From: CAYMWF01 sp964394085 [NCBI: uncultured Gemmatimonadota bacterium]
GTDB taxonomy: Bacteria > GCA-2686955 > CAYMWF01
DNA length: 64,000 bases
Reading direction: 5' to 3'
Assembly (NCBI GenBank): GCA_964394085.1
Contig: CAYMWF010000004.1
Coordinates: forward strand, 1-64,000
Of this stretch, positions 28,500-37,003 are shown in pieces. Both the position numbers and the translations under genes were made by a program. Position 1 is the first letter of the stretch. The number at the start of each line of letters is the position of its first letter. The notes beneath the pieces are model-generated. The model was given only the letters and a program-made list of their open reading frames with translations. It did not search any database and was not told the DNA's origin.

Positions 28500-29894
28500 C
28501 TAGCCGCGGCTCCCCGGACGTTTTAATGCAAGGCGCTTCATCTTTCGGTTCAGATTTGCCCTGTCGATTTTCAGCAATCTGGCCGCCTTCGCGATATTCC
28601 AGTCGGTTTCTTTCAGTGCGGAAGAAATTACCGCCGCTTCATAATCGGTTACCTGTCGGGAAAGACCTGCCGGAGAAATAAGTGTTGAGACCGGAGTGGA
28701 TTGGTTGACTGTCGTTTCCGTCTCATACTGTTGCAGCAGGGATAACAGTTCGGAACGGCTTATCAATTCCCGCTCTGCGAAAACTACAAGTCGCTCCATG
28801 AGGTTCTTCAGTTCTCTCACATTTCCCGGCCACTGGAAATGCACCAGTTCGTCTAATGCATCTTCGGATAATTGCAGTTTCTCGCGTCCATGCTCCTTAC
28901 TGAACAAGGAAAGGAAATGATCCGAAAGTGCCTGGATATCCTCTTTCCTTTTTCGCAGAGGCGGAACATGTATAGGGATTACGTTCAGCCTGAAAAAAAG
29001 ATCCTCTCTGAATGCTCCGGCCCTTACTCTCCCCGGGAGATCGCTGTTTGTCGCGGCGATGATACGGATATTAACCCTGCGGGAAACGGTCCCGCCCAGT
29101 CGCTCGAATTCCCTTTCCTGTACGACACGGAGAAATTTCGACTGCGCGTCCAGAGACATATCTCCGATTTCATCAAGAAATATCGTTCCCCCGTCAGCTG
29201 CCTCGAACCTCCCCTTCTTGCTGCGGATCGCTCCGGTGAACGCTCCAGTTTCATATCCGAACAGTTCACTCTCCATCAGGGTTTCAGGAATTGCAGCACA
29301 GTTCACTTTGATGAAGGGGAACTCTCTTCGTTTACTGCGCCTGTGGATTTTTTTAGCGACCAGTTCCTTGCCTGTGCCGTTCTCACCCGTGATTAGTACC
29401 GTTCCGTCCGTCGGGGCGACCTGTTCGATTTTTTTATGGAGAGTCTGCATCGGGGGAGAAGAACCGATTATCGTATCTAAACCTTCAGCGCTTTGTCTGA
29501 GAAGTCGGTTCTCCGACTGCAGGCTGCGCAATCTCAAAGCGTTCTGAATACTGAGCATAAGCCTGTCGTCATTGAACGGTTTTTCATGGAAATCGAATGC
29601 ACCGAGTCGTGTCGCCTTGATAGCGACCTGGATAGAACCTTCACCGGTAATAACGATTACGGGAACTTCAGGTCTGTCAAGGAGCTTGAGTTCCTCGAGA
29701 AATTCCAGTCCGTTGAGTTCGGGCATCCATATATCCAGGATTATAAGATCGGGGCTGTTCGTATCGGCCTTGAGCGTTTTGAGCGCCTGGAGTGCGGATT
29801 TGAACTGCACCGTTTCGAATCCTTCAGAATCAAGGAGTCCCGTCAATGAATCGAGGACTTTCTGATCATCATCTATCAGGAATATCATCGGCAT
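28500..29894 (-). CDS. NtrC-family sigma-54-dependent response regulator
   Basis: Protein of 464 residues with three parts. A receiver domain (about 1-120) has Asp54 in LIILDIWMP as phosphorylation site. A sigma-54-interacting AAA+ domain (about 140-375) carries Walker A GENGTGKE and the loop GAFTGA, which touches sigma-54. A Fis-type helix-turn-helix lies at about 425-460 (WNIAKAARLLKIDRANLNRKMK). It should activate sigma-54 promoters when phosphorylated by the kinase encoded upstream, whose gene it overlaps by 26 nt. The NtrX-like arrangement behind an NtrY-like kinase supports that name, but the signal is unknown. Confidence 0.92.
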   Translation of the reverse strand: MPMIFLIDDDQKVLDSLTGLLDSEGFETVQFKSALQALKTLKADTNSPDLIILDIWMPELNGLEFLEELKLLDRPEVPVIVITGEGSIQVAIKATRLGAFDFHEKPFNDDRLMLSIQNALRLRSLQSENRLLRQSAEGLDTIIGSSPPMQTLHKKIEQVAPTDGTVLITGENGTGKELVAKKIHRRSKRREFPFIKVNCAAIPETLMESELFGYETGAFTGAIRSKKGRFEAADGGTIFLDEIGDMSLDAQSKFLRVVQEREFERLGGTVSRRVNIRIIAATNSDLPGRVRAGAFREDLFFRLNVIPIHVPPLRKRKEDIQALSDHFLSLFSKEHGREKLQLSEDALDELVHFQWPGNVRELKNLMERLVVFAERELISRSELLSLLQQYETETTVNQSTPVSTLISPAGLSRQVTDYEAAVISSALKETDWNIAKAARLLKIDRANLNRKMKRLALKRPGSRG

Positions 29895-31524
29895 TCGAAA
29901 TGACCTCCGGGGTTATCGTTAATGAAAAGTGGGTGCCCTCTCCGGGTTTGCTTTCCATGTGAATCCACCATCCATGGAGATCCGCAATCTCACGAACGAT
30001 AGCCAGTCCCAAACCGGTTCCGTGCGGTTTTCCAGTGAAATAAGGTTCGAAAACAAGATGGTGATCCGAGGAAGGGATGCCTTTACCTGTATCCGCTACC
30101 CTGAAGAGAATCTTTCCTTTCCGGTTTTTCAGAGACACTGACAGTTCTTTTACAGGGGTATCCGCCATTGCGTTGACGGCATTATCGCACAGATTGACGA
30201 TCAACCGGCGGGTTTGTTCTGGATCGAGAAGAACGGGCGGCAGAGTCGAATCGTAGTCGGTCAGCACAGTGATATCCGGATGATTTTTTCTGTATCTCGA
30301 CATTATTGCGTCACAGAGTGAGGGCAGGTCGGTATTTTTCTTCCGCAGGTCGGGCATTTTTGCGAATTGTGAAAATGTAGTGGCCATTCCGCTCAAATCT
30401 TTTATCTGAGAGTCGAGTTCCTGAAGACACTCGAAATATCGCTTTTCAGCATCGGGCTGCGGGGGAATTCGCGCCAGCCTGGTCACCAGGATACTGAGCG
30501 GTGTCAGTATGTTTTTTACTTCATGGGCCATTTTCCTTGCCGAATCGCGCCAGGATGCGAGCCTCTGGCTTTCAATCAATTTTTCTTTAGTGTGGTTTAG
30601 CGAATCACTCATCCTGTTAAAGGCAGCGATAAGACGGCTGACCTCGTCCCCGGCGCCCGGTTCTTCACTTACCCTGAAATCGAATCGTCCTTCTGTGATC
30701 GCTGAAGCAGCTGTAACCAGCTCGTTCAAGGGAGTAGTAACACTCCCGGCGATTTTTCTTGAAATCAGGACGGATAAAACACTGAAGATACTCAGCCAGC
30801 ACACGGCGAGAACCCAGATCAAACGCTCCCCTCCCCGGCTGTAGAGGAAACGGAACCTGCCCGAATCACCGGCCATGTCGGTAAGCTTTCGTATCCGGTC
30901 CATGTAGCTTTTTTTCATTATCCTTCCGACGAGGATTTCAGAGTCGTGCTGATTGAATGGAACTATCGTCGCGAGAAGCAATTCATTCCCGAGCTGAATT
31001 TCCTCGATCTTCAGGGGAGCGGTTTCGTGCTGTTCATCGGCAGATGGTATCAGCCCTGCAATAGCCCGGATTGCCGTCTCAGGCAGATCCGGATAGGAGG
31101 AATCAGCGCCGATGATGGTGATATCACCGCTGGAGGATCGACGGAGCGCAAGATGGATATCTCCTGAATTGATAAGGGAATCTGCGGTTGCCGCCTGTTT
31201 TATTCTAGAGTTCCCTGATTGTTCGATCATTTCGGCGGAGCCGGCGATTTCCTTCGCCAGGACGGCTCTATAGTCGCGGGCAAGCTCGATAGACTCCACC
31301 AGTATGTTCTGGAACCTGGGTGCGGTCCAGCTTCGCAGAGTGGTGATGGCAAGGAGGATGGATAACAGGGTGAGTAGAATTGTAGGACCGGTAAATACAA
31401 TTAGGAAGAGTGACGTCAGTCTTGTTCGAAGAGTAATTGAACGTTTTGCTTTCAGGAGAAATGCACCGGCACCAATCAAAATCAGGGGGAACAGCAATAG
31501 GAGGATGTAAGCGAATTTCAACAT
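29869..31524 (-). CDS. NtrY-like membrane sensor histidine kinase
   Basis: Protein of 551 residues. Two N-terminal hydrophobic segments (about 1-25 and 35-65) and one near 240-260 flank a periplasmic sensor region. A HAMP linker (~262-315) leads to the dimerisation domain with H-box MAHEVKNILTPL (near 335), then N-box NLCDNAVNAM, DTGKGIP and GTGLGLAIV of the ATPase domain. The H-box with EVKNILTPL is characteristic of NtrY-type kinases. It lies 26 nt after the KdsC-like gene and overlaps the regulator gene, so the three form one minus-strand operon. Confidence 0.9.
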   Translation of the reverse strand: MLKFAYILLLLFPLILIGAGAFLLKAKRSITLRTRLTSLFLIVFTGPTILLTLLSILLAITTLRSWTAPRFQNILVESIELARDYRAVLAKEIAGSAEMIEQSGNSRIKQAATADSLINSGDIHLALRRSSSGDITIIGADSSYPDLPETAIRAIAGLIPSADEQHETAPLKIEEIQLGNELLLATIVPFNQHDSEILVGRIMKKSYMDRIRKLTDMAGDSGRFRFLYSRGGERLIWVLAVCWLSIFSVLSVLISRKIAGSVTTPLNELVTAASAITEGRFDFRVSEEPGAGDEVSRLIAAFNRMSDSLNHTKEKLIESQRLASWRDSARKMAHEVKNILTPLSILVTRLARIPPQPDAEKRYFECLQELDSQIKDLSGMATTFSQFAKMPDLRKKNTDLPSLCDAIMSRYRKNHPDITVLTDYDSTLPPVLLDPEQTRRLIVNLCDNAVNAMADTPVKELSVSLKNRKGKILFRVADTGKGIPSSDHHLVFEPYFTGKPHGTGLGLAIVREIADLHGWWIHMESKPGEGTHFSLTITPEVISNADDIPDR

Positions 31525-31550
31525 CGGATACCGTCACACACGACGGGTTC

Positions 31551-32057
31551 TCACCCGGGGAATGTGTCGCTTCGCTCAAGAAGCACCAGGTCGGCCAGTT
31601 CCCTGAATGCTCCGTAACCGCCCTTGGATTCCAGCACGAGGTCCACTTCCCGCTTGACGGCGTTTACAGCGTCTGACGGCGCGGCTGAGAAACCGACGAG
31701 CCGGATTGCCGGTAAATCATTGATATCATCACCCAGATAAGCCATCTGTTCAGGTTTGATTTTACTTTCGACAACAAGTCTCTTGATTGTATCTCCCTTT
31801 TTCTTTGCGCCCAGGTAAAGAAAATCCACGGCCAGTTTTGCTGCACGGGCTCGCACTATGCCGCTGTGCTCGGATGTGATTATGGCTGTACGGATACCGG
31901 CGTTTCTCAGAAGGCCGAAGCCCATCCCGTCGCGAGTGCTGAACCTCTTGAATTCTTCACCCCTGTGGGAGAAGTACATGCCGCTGTCGGTAAGAACTCC
32001 ATCTACATCTGTCGCCACCAGCTTAATATCGGGGGGAGGTGTTTTTGATTTCAACAT
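31551..32057 (-). CDS. kdsC: KdsC-like HAD-family phosphatase
   Basis: Protein of 168 residues of the HAD subclass without a cap. The nucleophile motif is VATDVDGVLTDSGMYF, followed by FSTRDGMGFGLLRNAGI and the metal-binding YLGDDINDLPA. These match 3-deoxy-D-manno-octulosonate-8-phosphate phosphatase, which makes free KDO for lipopolysaccharide. Some relatives act on other 9-carbon sugar phosphates. It is the first gene of the operon with the NtrY/NtrC pair. The ATG is at 32057 with a weak ribosome site. Confidence 0.85.
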   Translation of the reverse strand: MLKSKTPPPDIKLVATDVDGVLTDSGMYFSHRGEEFKRFSTRDGMGFGLLRNAGIRTAIITSEHSGIVRARAAKLAVDFLYLGAKKKGDTIKRLVVESKIKPEQMAYLGDDINDLPAIRLVGFSAAPSDAVNAVKREVDLVLESKGGYGAFRELADLVLLERSDTFPG

Positions 32058-32114
32058 GTAAGCAACTCTTTTTTATCGGACCTTGGACAGACATTTATAT
32101 TCCGTCGTTTCGTG

Positions 32115-32143
32115 AGTATATCGTTTCGATTGATCCAGTGCAA
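32115..32143 (-). promoter_or_regulatory. promoter for the kdsC-like/two-component operon
   Basis: On the minus strand TTGCAC (32143-32138), a 17-bp spacer and TATACT (32120-32115) precede the ATG at 32057 by about 60 nt. It is divergent from the efp promoter. Confidence 0.5.
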
Positions 32144-32231
32144 CCGCCAAGGGGGCATTGTGCTCATAACGGGCGGTCCGCGTAAAAGAAGCGATGGGTT
32201 CCAGTTACATTCCTGCCTGCTAAGGTACATA

Positions 32232-32261
32232 TTGACAAACGGATCAGTTGGGGAGTAAATT
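32232..32261 (+). promoter_or_regulatory. promoter for efp
   Basis: TTGACA (32232-32237), an 18-bp spacer and TAAATT (32256-32261) precede efp. The transcript would start near 32268, giving a leader of about 45 nt. Confidence 0.55.
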
Positions 32262-32312
32262 TTAATCAACAGCGTATTTTGGCGGTTGTGATTCGGCTTC
32301 AAGGAGGATTTT

Positions 32313-32870
32313 GTGGCGTCAGTATCCGAATTCAGAAAAGGCATGGTCATTCGTTTACACAATGAGTTGTTTATAGTTACGGAATTTCAACATATCACTC
32401 CGGGAAAGGGGCAGGCCGTAACCAGAACCAAGCTCAAGAATGTGACCAGCGGCCGGGTGATAGAGAACACTTTCAGGGGTTCGGATAAACTTGATGAAGT
32501 CAGGCTTGTAGGTAGAAAAATGCAGTACCTGTATGGGGATGGCAGTTTCCTCTACCTGCAGGATACCAGCACCTACGAGCAGGTTGAGATAGGCGTTGAA
32601 ATGCTTGGGTCGCAAATGGATTTTTTAAAAGAAGGAAACGAAGTGACCGTCCTGTTCAACGAGGAAACCCCGATACTCGCGGAACTGCCGATTACCGTAG
32701 AATTGGAAGTAACCAGAGCGGATCCTGTTGCCCGCGGGAATACCGCAGGTAATCTCACGAACGAAGTCGTCCTTGAAACCGGGGCGAAAATAAATGTACC
32801 TCCCTTCGTTAAGACCGGTGACATATTGAAAATCGATACACGGACAGGTGCATACATTTCCCGGGTCTGA
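32313..32870 (+). CDS. efp: translation elongation factor P
   Basis: Protein of 185 residues, normal length, with KOW-like N-terminal and OB-fold C-terminal domains. The loop TPGKGQA carries Lys32, the site modified in many bacteria; it is lysine rather than the arginine of the EarP type. The C-terminal signature GAKINVPPFVKTGDILKIDTRTG is standard. EF-P frees ribosomes stalled at proline runs. The start is GTG 32313 behind AAGGAGG. It is a single-gene unit between a promoter and a strong terminator. No modification enzyme (EpmA or other) is encoded in the window. Confidence 0.97.
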   Translation: MASVSEFRKGMVIRLHNELFIVTEFQHITPGKGQAVTRTKLKNVTSGRVIENTFRGSDKLDEVRLVGRKMQYLYGDGSFLYLQDTSTYEQVEIGVEMLGSQMDFLKEGNEVTVLFNEETPILAELPITVELEVTRADPVARGNTAGNLTNEVVLETGAKINVPPFVKTGDILKIDTRTGAYISRV

Positions 32871-32898
32871 CAGGAGCCTCCCTTCTTAAGAGCGAACA

Positions 32899-32940
32899 AG
32901 AAAACCGCCCGTCTTTCAGTTTAGAGACGGGCGGTTTTCT
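32899..32940. terminator. bidirectional terminator between efp and the lipoprotein gene
   Basis: A perfect 16-bp stem (AGAAAACCGCCCGTCT and its complement) with a 10-nt loop. A-rich and T-rich arms let it work on both strands: for efp (ending at 32870) and for the convergent gene ending at 32974. Confidence 0.88.
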
Positions 32941-32973
32941 ATTGACCGGGTCGGTCAGGACCAGTGCATGTGT

Positions 32974-34884
32974 TTACAGGACGTCGAGTTGATCGAGAAT
33001 GGAGCTGAAAAACGTGACGACCAGGTCCTGGACATCATCCTCCATTCCGGTTGTGAAGGGTTTATTCGAAGCATCGTACTCTTTCCAGTCCCCTTCTCCT
33101 TCGTCCCATGGTTCTACGAGTGGATATAAAGGCCCCCCCATTGATGAGAAACCGTAGTAGGAGTCTTTATACAAGAATGCGAGAGTCGAGCCGTCGTAGG
33201 TAGTACCGATGAATGAGGCGAGTCCGGTTGTATTTTCACCGGTAAAATCATCGAAGAAACAACTGGAGGGAATCGGATAGTAATAGAATTCTCCTCCGAA
33301 GTCCCATACCCAATCCGAGTCGTAAAGCAACGTATCAGTGTCTGCGAAGGCTTTGCCCGGCATACCCGTGAAACCTTCCAGCAGATTGTTTTCACCCGTG
33401 TAGGTGACCGACGTGTTTCCATACGACTCGATAAACTCATCTTCGCCCAGCTGCACGTTGAAAGCATAGCCGCAGAACTGGAAGTTTGTACCGGTATTGA
33501 GCAATTCCTGGATTATGAACAAATGATTGTTGAGCCGCCGGCGGTTGGTGAGAATCTGCGGATTTACACACTCCTGCAACCAGAGTATCGATTTGTAGCC
33601 CCCGAGAAGCTGTCGGTCGATATTGCGCGTACCGTCAGGCTCCTGCACTCTGACGAAGTCGTAGGTGACGCCCACAGCGTCCAGAAGTTCCGAATAAAAC
33701 CATTCGACATACTCGGGATGATTTTTAAGGTGAGGATGAAGAGTCATGGCTTCACCGGGTGAGATGTCGCTCTCATCACCGTACCACGAGTCGTCGATGA
33801 TCAGGATATCCTTCTCTCTCGCGGGTACGACCGTGTGGAAATGGAATGTCGACGGTATCGGCGTCTCGGCTCCGGCGTTGTCTACCGCCCATACATAAAA
33901 TGTATGATCGCCGGCGGGAACATCTTCAAGAATTATGCCGGGATAGGCCTCGTTTCTTTCCGACCAGCCCTCTGTCTTTGTATGTTCGGTGCAGTTCAGC
34001 AGCATATCATGGGCGGTCTCGGTGAATACTTCACCGCCGTCGAGCCTGTACTTATAAAACTCTATCGTTCCGGAATCAGGATCGGACGCCTCCCAGGTGA
34101 GCCAGATACCCGGCCAGTTCGGGTTCGTATTGTATACCGAGATGACCGAATCAGGCGCGATGTAATCGCTACCCTCCTGGCTGAGTATTATCTGGAGATC
34201 CTGCCCGTGAAGAGTCAGTACCGAGTTTGATGCTTCGACCGGGTAACCGTTGAAGTACATGATTTCGATTTCCGGCGGTTTGGTGATTGCGAGGAAATCG
34301 GAATAGATTACACCTGAAGCGGCTTCTTTGTTGTCGACACTTCTCAACCAGAGTCGATGAACATCTTCGAGGGTGGGCGCTTCGAAGAGGACTGTGTCGG
34401 AGGTGCTGGATGTACTCGGCATGGTGATGTATTCGGCTATCGGGGTGCCTTCTATAGTCTGGAACACCCAACAGTGATCACCTTCGCCCTGGGTCAGGAT
34501 GTTGCCTTCGGAATCAGTGAATTCACCCTCCTCCGGATCTTCAGCGATATTACCGAATATAAAGTCTTCCATGAGATCCGTAGATGAAAAATACTCGGTT
34601 CCTTCGTAGGTGGTTTCTTTGATCTCGCTGTAGATCGGTTTCTCGATAACGACCTGGTATCTGTCAATGAAACCGTCTTCATCCGTGCCGTACCAATAAA
34701 TGATCGATTCGAATCTTACTTTAGTCGTATCGTGCATCGAGTAGGTGTTGAGAAAGAACACCTCCGGAGGGACATTCTGGTTCACCTTTCCTGGATCGAC
34801 CGGGGAGAGGGCACATCCCGCGATGATTGCCATCAGTAAAACAGTTCCGGCGGCGCTGAAATAGAATACTCGTTTGGAAGTCAT
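32974..34884 (-). CDS. large predicted lipoprotein
   Basis: Protein of 636 residues. The lipobox IAGC puts the lipid cysteine at residue 24. An early segment (EVFFLNTYSMHDTT... YWYGTDEDGFIDRYQ) and one near 265-345 (LTWEASDPDSGTIEFYKYRLDGG... DVPAGDHTFYVWAVDNAGAETP) look like fibronectin/Ig-type strands. The second half (KDILIIDDSWYG... LLGGYKSILWLQE) has an alternating alpha/beta pattern as in ThuA- or amidotransferase-like folds, with no catalytic triad I can name. Surface or periplasmic location is likely. AAGGAG precedes the ATG and a near-consensus promoter lies upstream. Confidence 0.7.
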   Translation of the reverse strand: MTSKRVFYFSAAGTVLLMAIIAGCALSPVDPGKVNQNVPPEVFFLNTYSMHDTTKVRFESIIYWYGTDEDGFIDRYQVVIEKPIYSEIKETTYEGTEYFSSTDLMEDFIFGNIAEDPEEGEFTDSEGNILTQGEGDHCWVFQTIEGTPIAEYITMPSTSSTSDTVLFEAPTLEDVHRLWLRSVDNKEAASGVIYSDFLAITKPPEIEIMYFNGYPVEASNSVLTLHGQDLQIILSQEGSDYIAPDSVISVYNTNPNWPGIWLTWEASDPDSGTIEFYKYRLDGGEVFTETAHDMLLNCTEHTKTEGWSERNEAYPGIILEDVPAGDHTFYVWAVDNAGAETPIPSTFHFHTVVPAREKDILIIDDSWYGDESDISPGEAMTLHPHLKNHPEYVEWFYSELLDAVGVTYDFVRVQEPDGTRNIDRQLLGGYKSILWLQECVNPQILTNRRRLNNHLFIIQELLNTGTNFQFCGYAFNVQLGEDEFIESYGNTSVTYTGENNLLEGFTGMPGKAFADTDTLLYDSDWVWDFGGEFYYYPIPSSCFFDDFTGENTTGLASFIGTTYDGSTLAFLYKDSYYGFSSMGGPLYPLVEPWDEGEGDWKEYDASNKPFTTGMEDDVQDLVVTFFSSILDQLDVL

Positions 34885-34976
34885 AGAAAAACTCCTTCCG
34901 GGGAGCGGAATTTGGGGTACGGCCTTCGACGCTTCTCCAGACCTCGGCTGTTGGACATGCCCCGAAGTAGGCAGTG

Positions 34977-35005
34977 ATTGTAGAAAGCGACCACCCGATT
35001 GTCAA
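34977..35005 (-). promoter_or_regulatory. near-consensus promoter for the lipoprotein gene
   Basis: On the minus strand TTGACA (35005-35000), a 17-bp spacer and TACAAT (34982-34977): 11 of 12 consensus bases. The leader would be about 85 nt. Confidence 0.7.
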
Positions 35006-35032
35006 CCTGTTTTTCCGGTTTCAGCAATTCGG

Positions 35033-35061
35033 TTGCATCGTTTTATGGCCGTCTATATTAT
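35033..35061 (+). promoter_or_regulatory. promoter for the glycan operon, possibly leaderless
   Basis: TTGCAT (35033-35038), a 17-bp spacer and TATTAT (35056-35061) end only 6 nt before the ATG at 35068. Transcription would start at or next to the start codon, and no Shine-Dalgarno sequence is present. Confidence 0.42.
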
Positions 35062-35067
35062 GGCGCC

Positions 35068-35991
35068 ATGGAACTTTCAGTAGTACTGCCGGTGTGGAAC
35101 GAAGAGGCTAATGTGGAACCTCTCGTCAACCGGATTATTGCGGCGCTTTCACCTCTCGGAATAGAGTTTGAAGTCATTTTTGTCGATGACGGAAGCACTG
35201 ATCGAACGGTTCGAAAGCTGGTGGAAATGAAAAAAGGAGGATATCCCCTCCGGATTGCGGTTCTCAGACGTCACAAGGGGCAGCACGGTGCGATTCTTAC
35301 CGGACTATACCTGGCACGGGGACGGTTCTATGTAATACTGGATGCCGATCTTCAAGATCCTCCGGAGGAGATACCCCGCTTTCTTAATGCATTGCAAAAC
35401 GGCGCCGACCTTGTCGATGGATATCGGATATCAAGAAACACGAGCCCTGTCCGGAAGCTCTATTCGAGGTTGATCAATATGATAGCCGCAGTCGGTGGAA
35501 GGAGTGACGCTGGAGATCTGGGCTGCATGTTCCGCGGCTTCGGCGAGCATCCCGTAAGAATGGTACTCGGAGCCAGGCGTCCCGTGCGATATATTCCGGC
35601 GGCGCTATCCGGGGGAACCGCGTCTGACGGTTCGCCTTATCAACGGAAGATCATCGAATACAGTCAGGAAGCCCGCACAAGGTTAAGTTCGAAATATCGG
35701 ATTAAAAGCCTCGTTCAGTTACTTGCAGATATGATTTTCGAATTCGACCGAATTGCAAAGCTCAGGATTCTGGGAGCCGGTGTATTGCTGGGTTGTTCCA
35801 CGGTTCTGCTGCTCATCTTGGGAATCAGGATAGGAGCTGTCGGTTTTTATTTTTTTGCTATCGCTGCATTGTTGTCCGCTCTTGCGGGAGTGATACTGAC
35901 TGCCGTTCCATTTCTGCCGAACATTTTCAGTGTAAACAGGATGGGCGATACAGTGAGCCATGAACAGGAAATCGAGGTTCTTTATGAGTGA
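35068..35991 (+). CDS. ArnC/DPM1-like lipid-carrier glycosyltransferase (GT2)
   Basis: Protein of 307 residues. The GT-A catalytic domain begins MELSVVLPVWNEEANVEPLV, with FVDDGSTDRT and the metal-binding DADLQDPPEEIP. GDLGCMFRGF and the later region match ArnC-type enzymes, which place a sugar on undecaprenyl phosphate. Two membrane segments follow (about 228-255 and 258-290). The start is set at ATG 35068; an upstream in-frame ATG at 34999 adds 23 residues with no family resemblance. The next gene is an ArnA-like formyltransferase, so the product may be a formamido sugar on a polyprenyl carrier. The actual sugar is unknown. Confidence 0.87.
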   Translation: MELSVVLPVWNEEANVEPLVNRIIAALSPLGIEFEVIFVDDGSTDRTVRKLVEMKKGGYPLRIAVLRRHKGQHGAILTGLYLARGRFYVILDADLQDPPEEIPRFLNALQNGADLVDGYRISRNTSPVRKLYSRLINMIAAVGGRSDAGDLGCMFRGFGEHPVRMVLGARRPVRYIPAALSGGTASDGSPYQRKIIEYSQEARTRLSSKYRIKSLVQLLADMIFEFDRIAKLRILGAGVLLGCSTVLLLILGIRIGAVGFYFFAIAALLSALAGVILTAVPFLPNIFSVNRMGDTVSHEQEIEVLYE

Positions 35992-36955
35992 TTCGGATTG
36001 CGTGAATCGTCCGCGGATTCTGCTTTTCGTTTACAACAATCCTGGATGTGACTCGGTAAGGTTTCTGGCAGGGAGAGGAGAGAAGATTGTCGGAGTAGTT
36101 ACCCACCGCGACCAGCCCTCTGAAACAAAATACTTCGATTCTGTTGCGCAAGTTGCGACCGATTTCGGGCTCAGGGTTTTCTTACCAAGGAATCCCAATG
36201 CCCGGGTTTTCATTGAAAGACTCAGGAATCTTCGACCGGACATTATTTTGTCGGTTTTTTTCAGACGGATCCTTTCCAGTGAAGTTCTTGCCCTTGCACC
36301 GCTGGGCGCATTCAATATCCACGCATCTCTACTTCCACATTACAGAGGGCGTTGCCCATTGAACTGGGTACTGATCAATGGTGAGAAAGAGACCGGTGCG
36401 ACTCTTCACGTGATGACGGAAGAAGTGGATGCCGGGGATATTATCGCCAGCCGCCGCGTTTCCATCGAACCGGAGGATGATGCGTCGACGCTCCTGCCGA
36501 AAATCAGGTCGGCTGCGCAACGAGTGCTTGAAGAAGAATGGGAGACATTGAAACGTGGAACCTGGGTCGGATATCCACAGGACCATACAACCGCCACCTG
36601 TTTCCCCGGAAGAACGCCGGCGGACGGATTGATAAACTGGGACCTCCCCTCGCAGGTGATAAAGAATCTTATCAGGGGAGTGACTTATCCTTTCCCCGGG
36701 GCCTTTACCTGGCTGGGTGGAACCAGGATGATAATCTGGCAGGCATCCACCGGCAAAGATCCAGACAATCGACTTATCTCTCCGGGAACAATACTGCCCG
36801 GCGGCGGGATCGGAACAGGGGATGGCGTACTTCTGCCTGAAAAGATCACTTTGGGAGATACCGAAATCGACGGAAAACGACTCGAAGCAAAGATTGACGC
36901 GTACAGGGGTACTCGGTGCCGGTCGAAGCCGCATGAACCCATGGGTCGCACTTGA
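35984..36955 (+). CDS. ArnA-like sugar N-formyltransferase
   Basis: Protein of 323 residues of the 10-formyltetrahydrofolate-dependent formyltransferase family. The catalytic elements are visible: FNIHASLLPHYRGRCPLNW with the Asn-x-His pair, then EEVDAGDI with the Asp. A C-terminal domain follows (GLINWDLPSQVIKNLIRGVTYPFPGAF... ). The match to the N-terminal half of ArnA (formylation of UDP-4-amino-4-deoxyarabinose) is closer than to Met-tRNA formyltransferase. ArnA's dehydrogenase half is absent. The ATG at 35984 overlaps the preceding stop by 8 nt; an in-frame ATG at 35960 is less likely. The neighbouring ArnC-like gene supports a sugar substrate. Confidence 0.85.
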   Translation: MSDSDCVNRPRILLFVYNNPGCDSVRFLAGRGEKIVGVVTHRDQPSETKYFDSVAQVATDFGLRVFLPRNPNARVFIERLRNLRPDIILSVFFRRILSSEVLALAPLGAFNIHASLLPHYRGRCPLNWVLINGEKETGATLHVMTEEVDAGDIIASRRVSIEPEDDASTLLPKIRSAAQRVLEEEWETLKRGTWVGYPQDHTTATCFPGRTPADGLINWDLPSQVIKNLIRGVTYPFPGAFTWLGGTRMIIWQASTGKDPDNRLISPGTILPGGGIGTGDGVLLPEKITLGDTEIDGKRLEAKIDAYRGTRCRSKPHEPMGRT

Positions 36956-37003
36956 GAACGGCAGGAGAGCCGTTTCAGAACGGATAGGTGAAACTTTCAG
37001 CGT

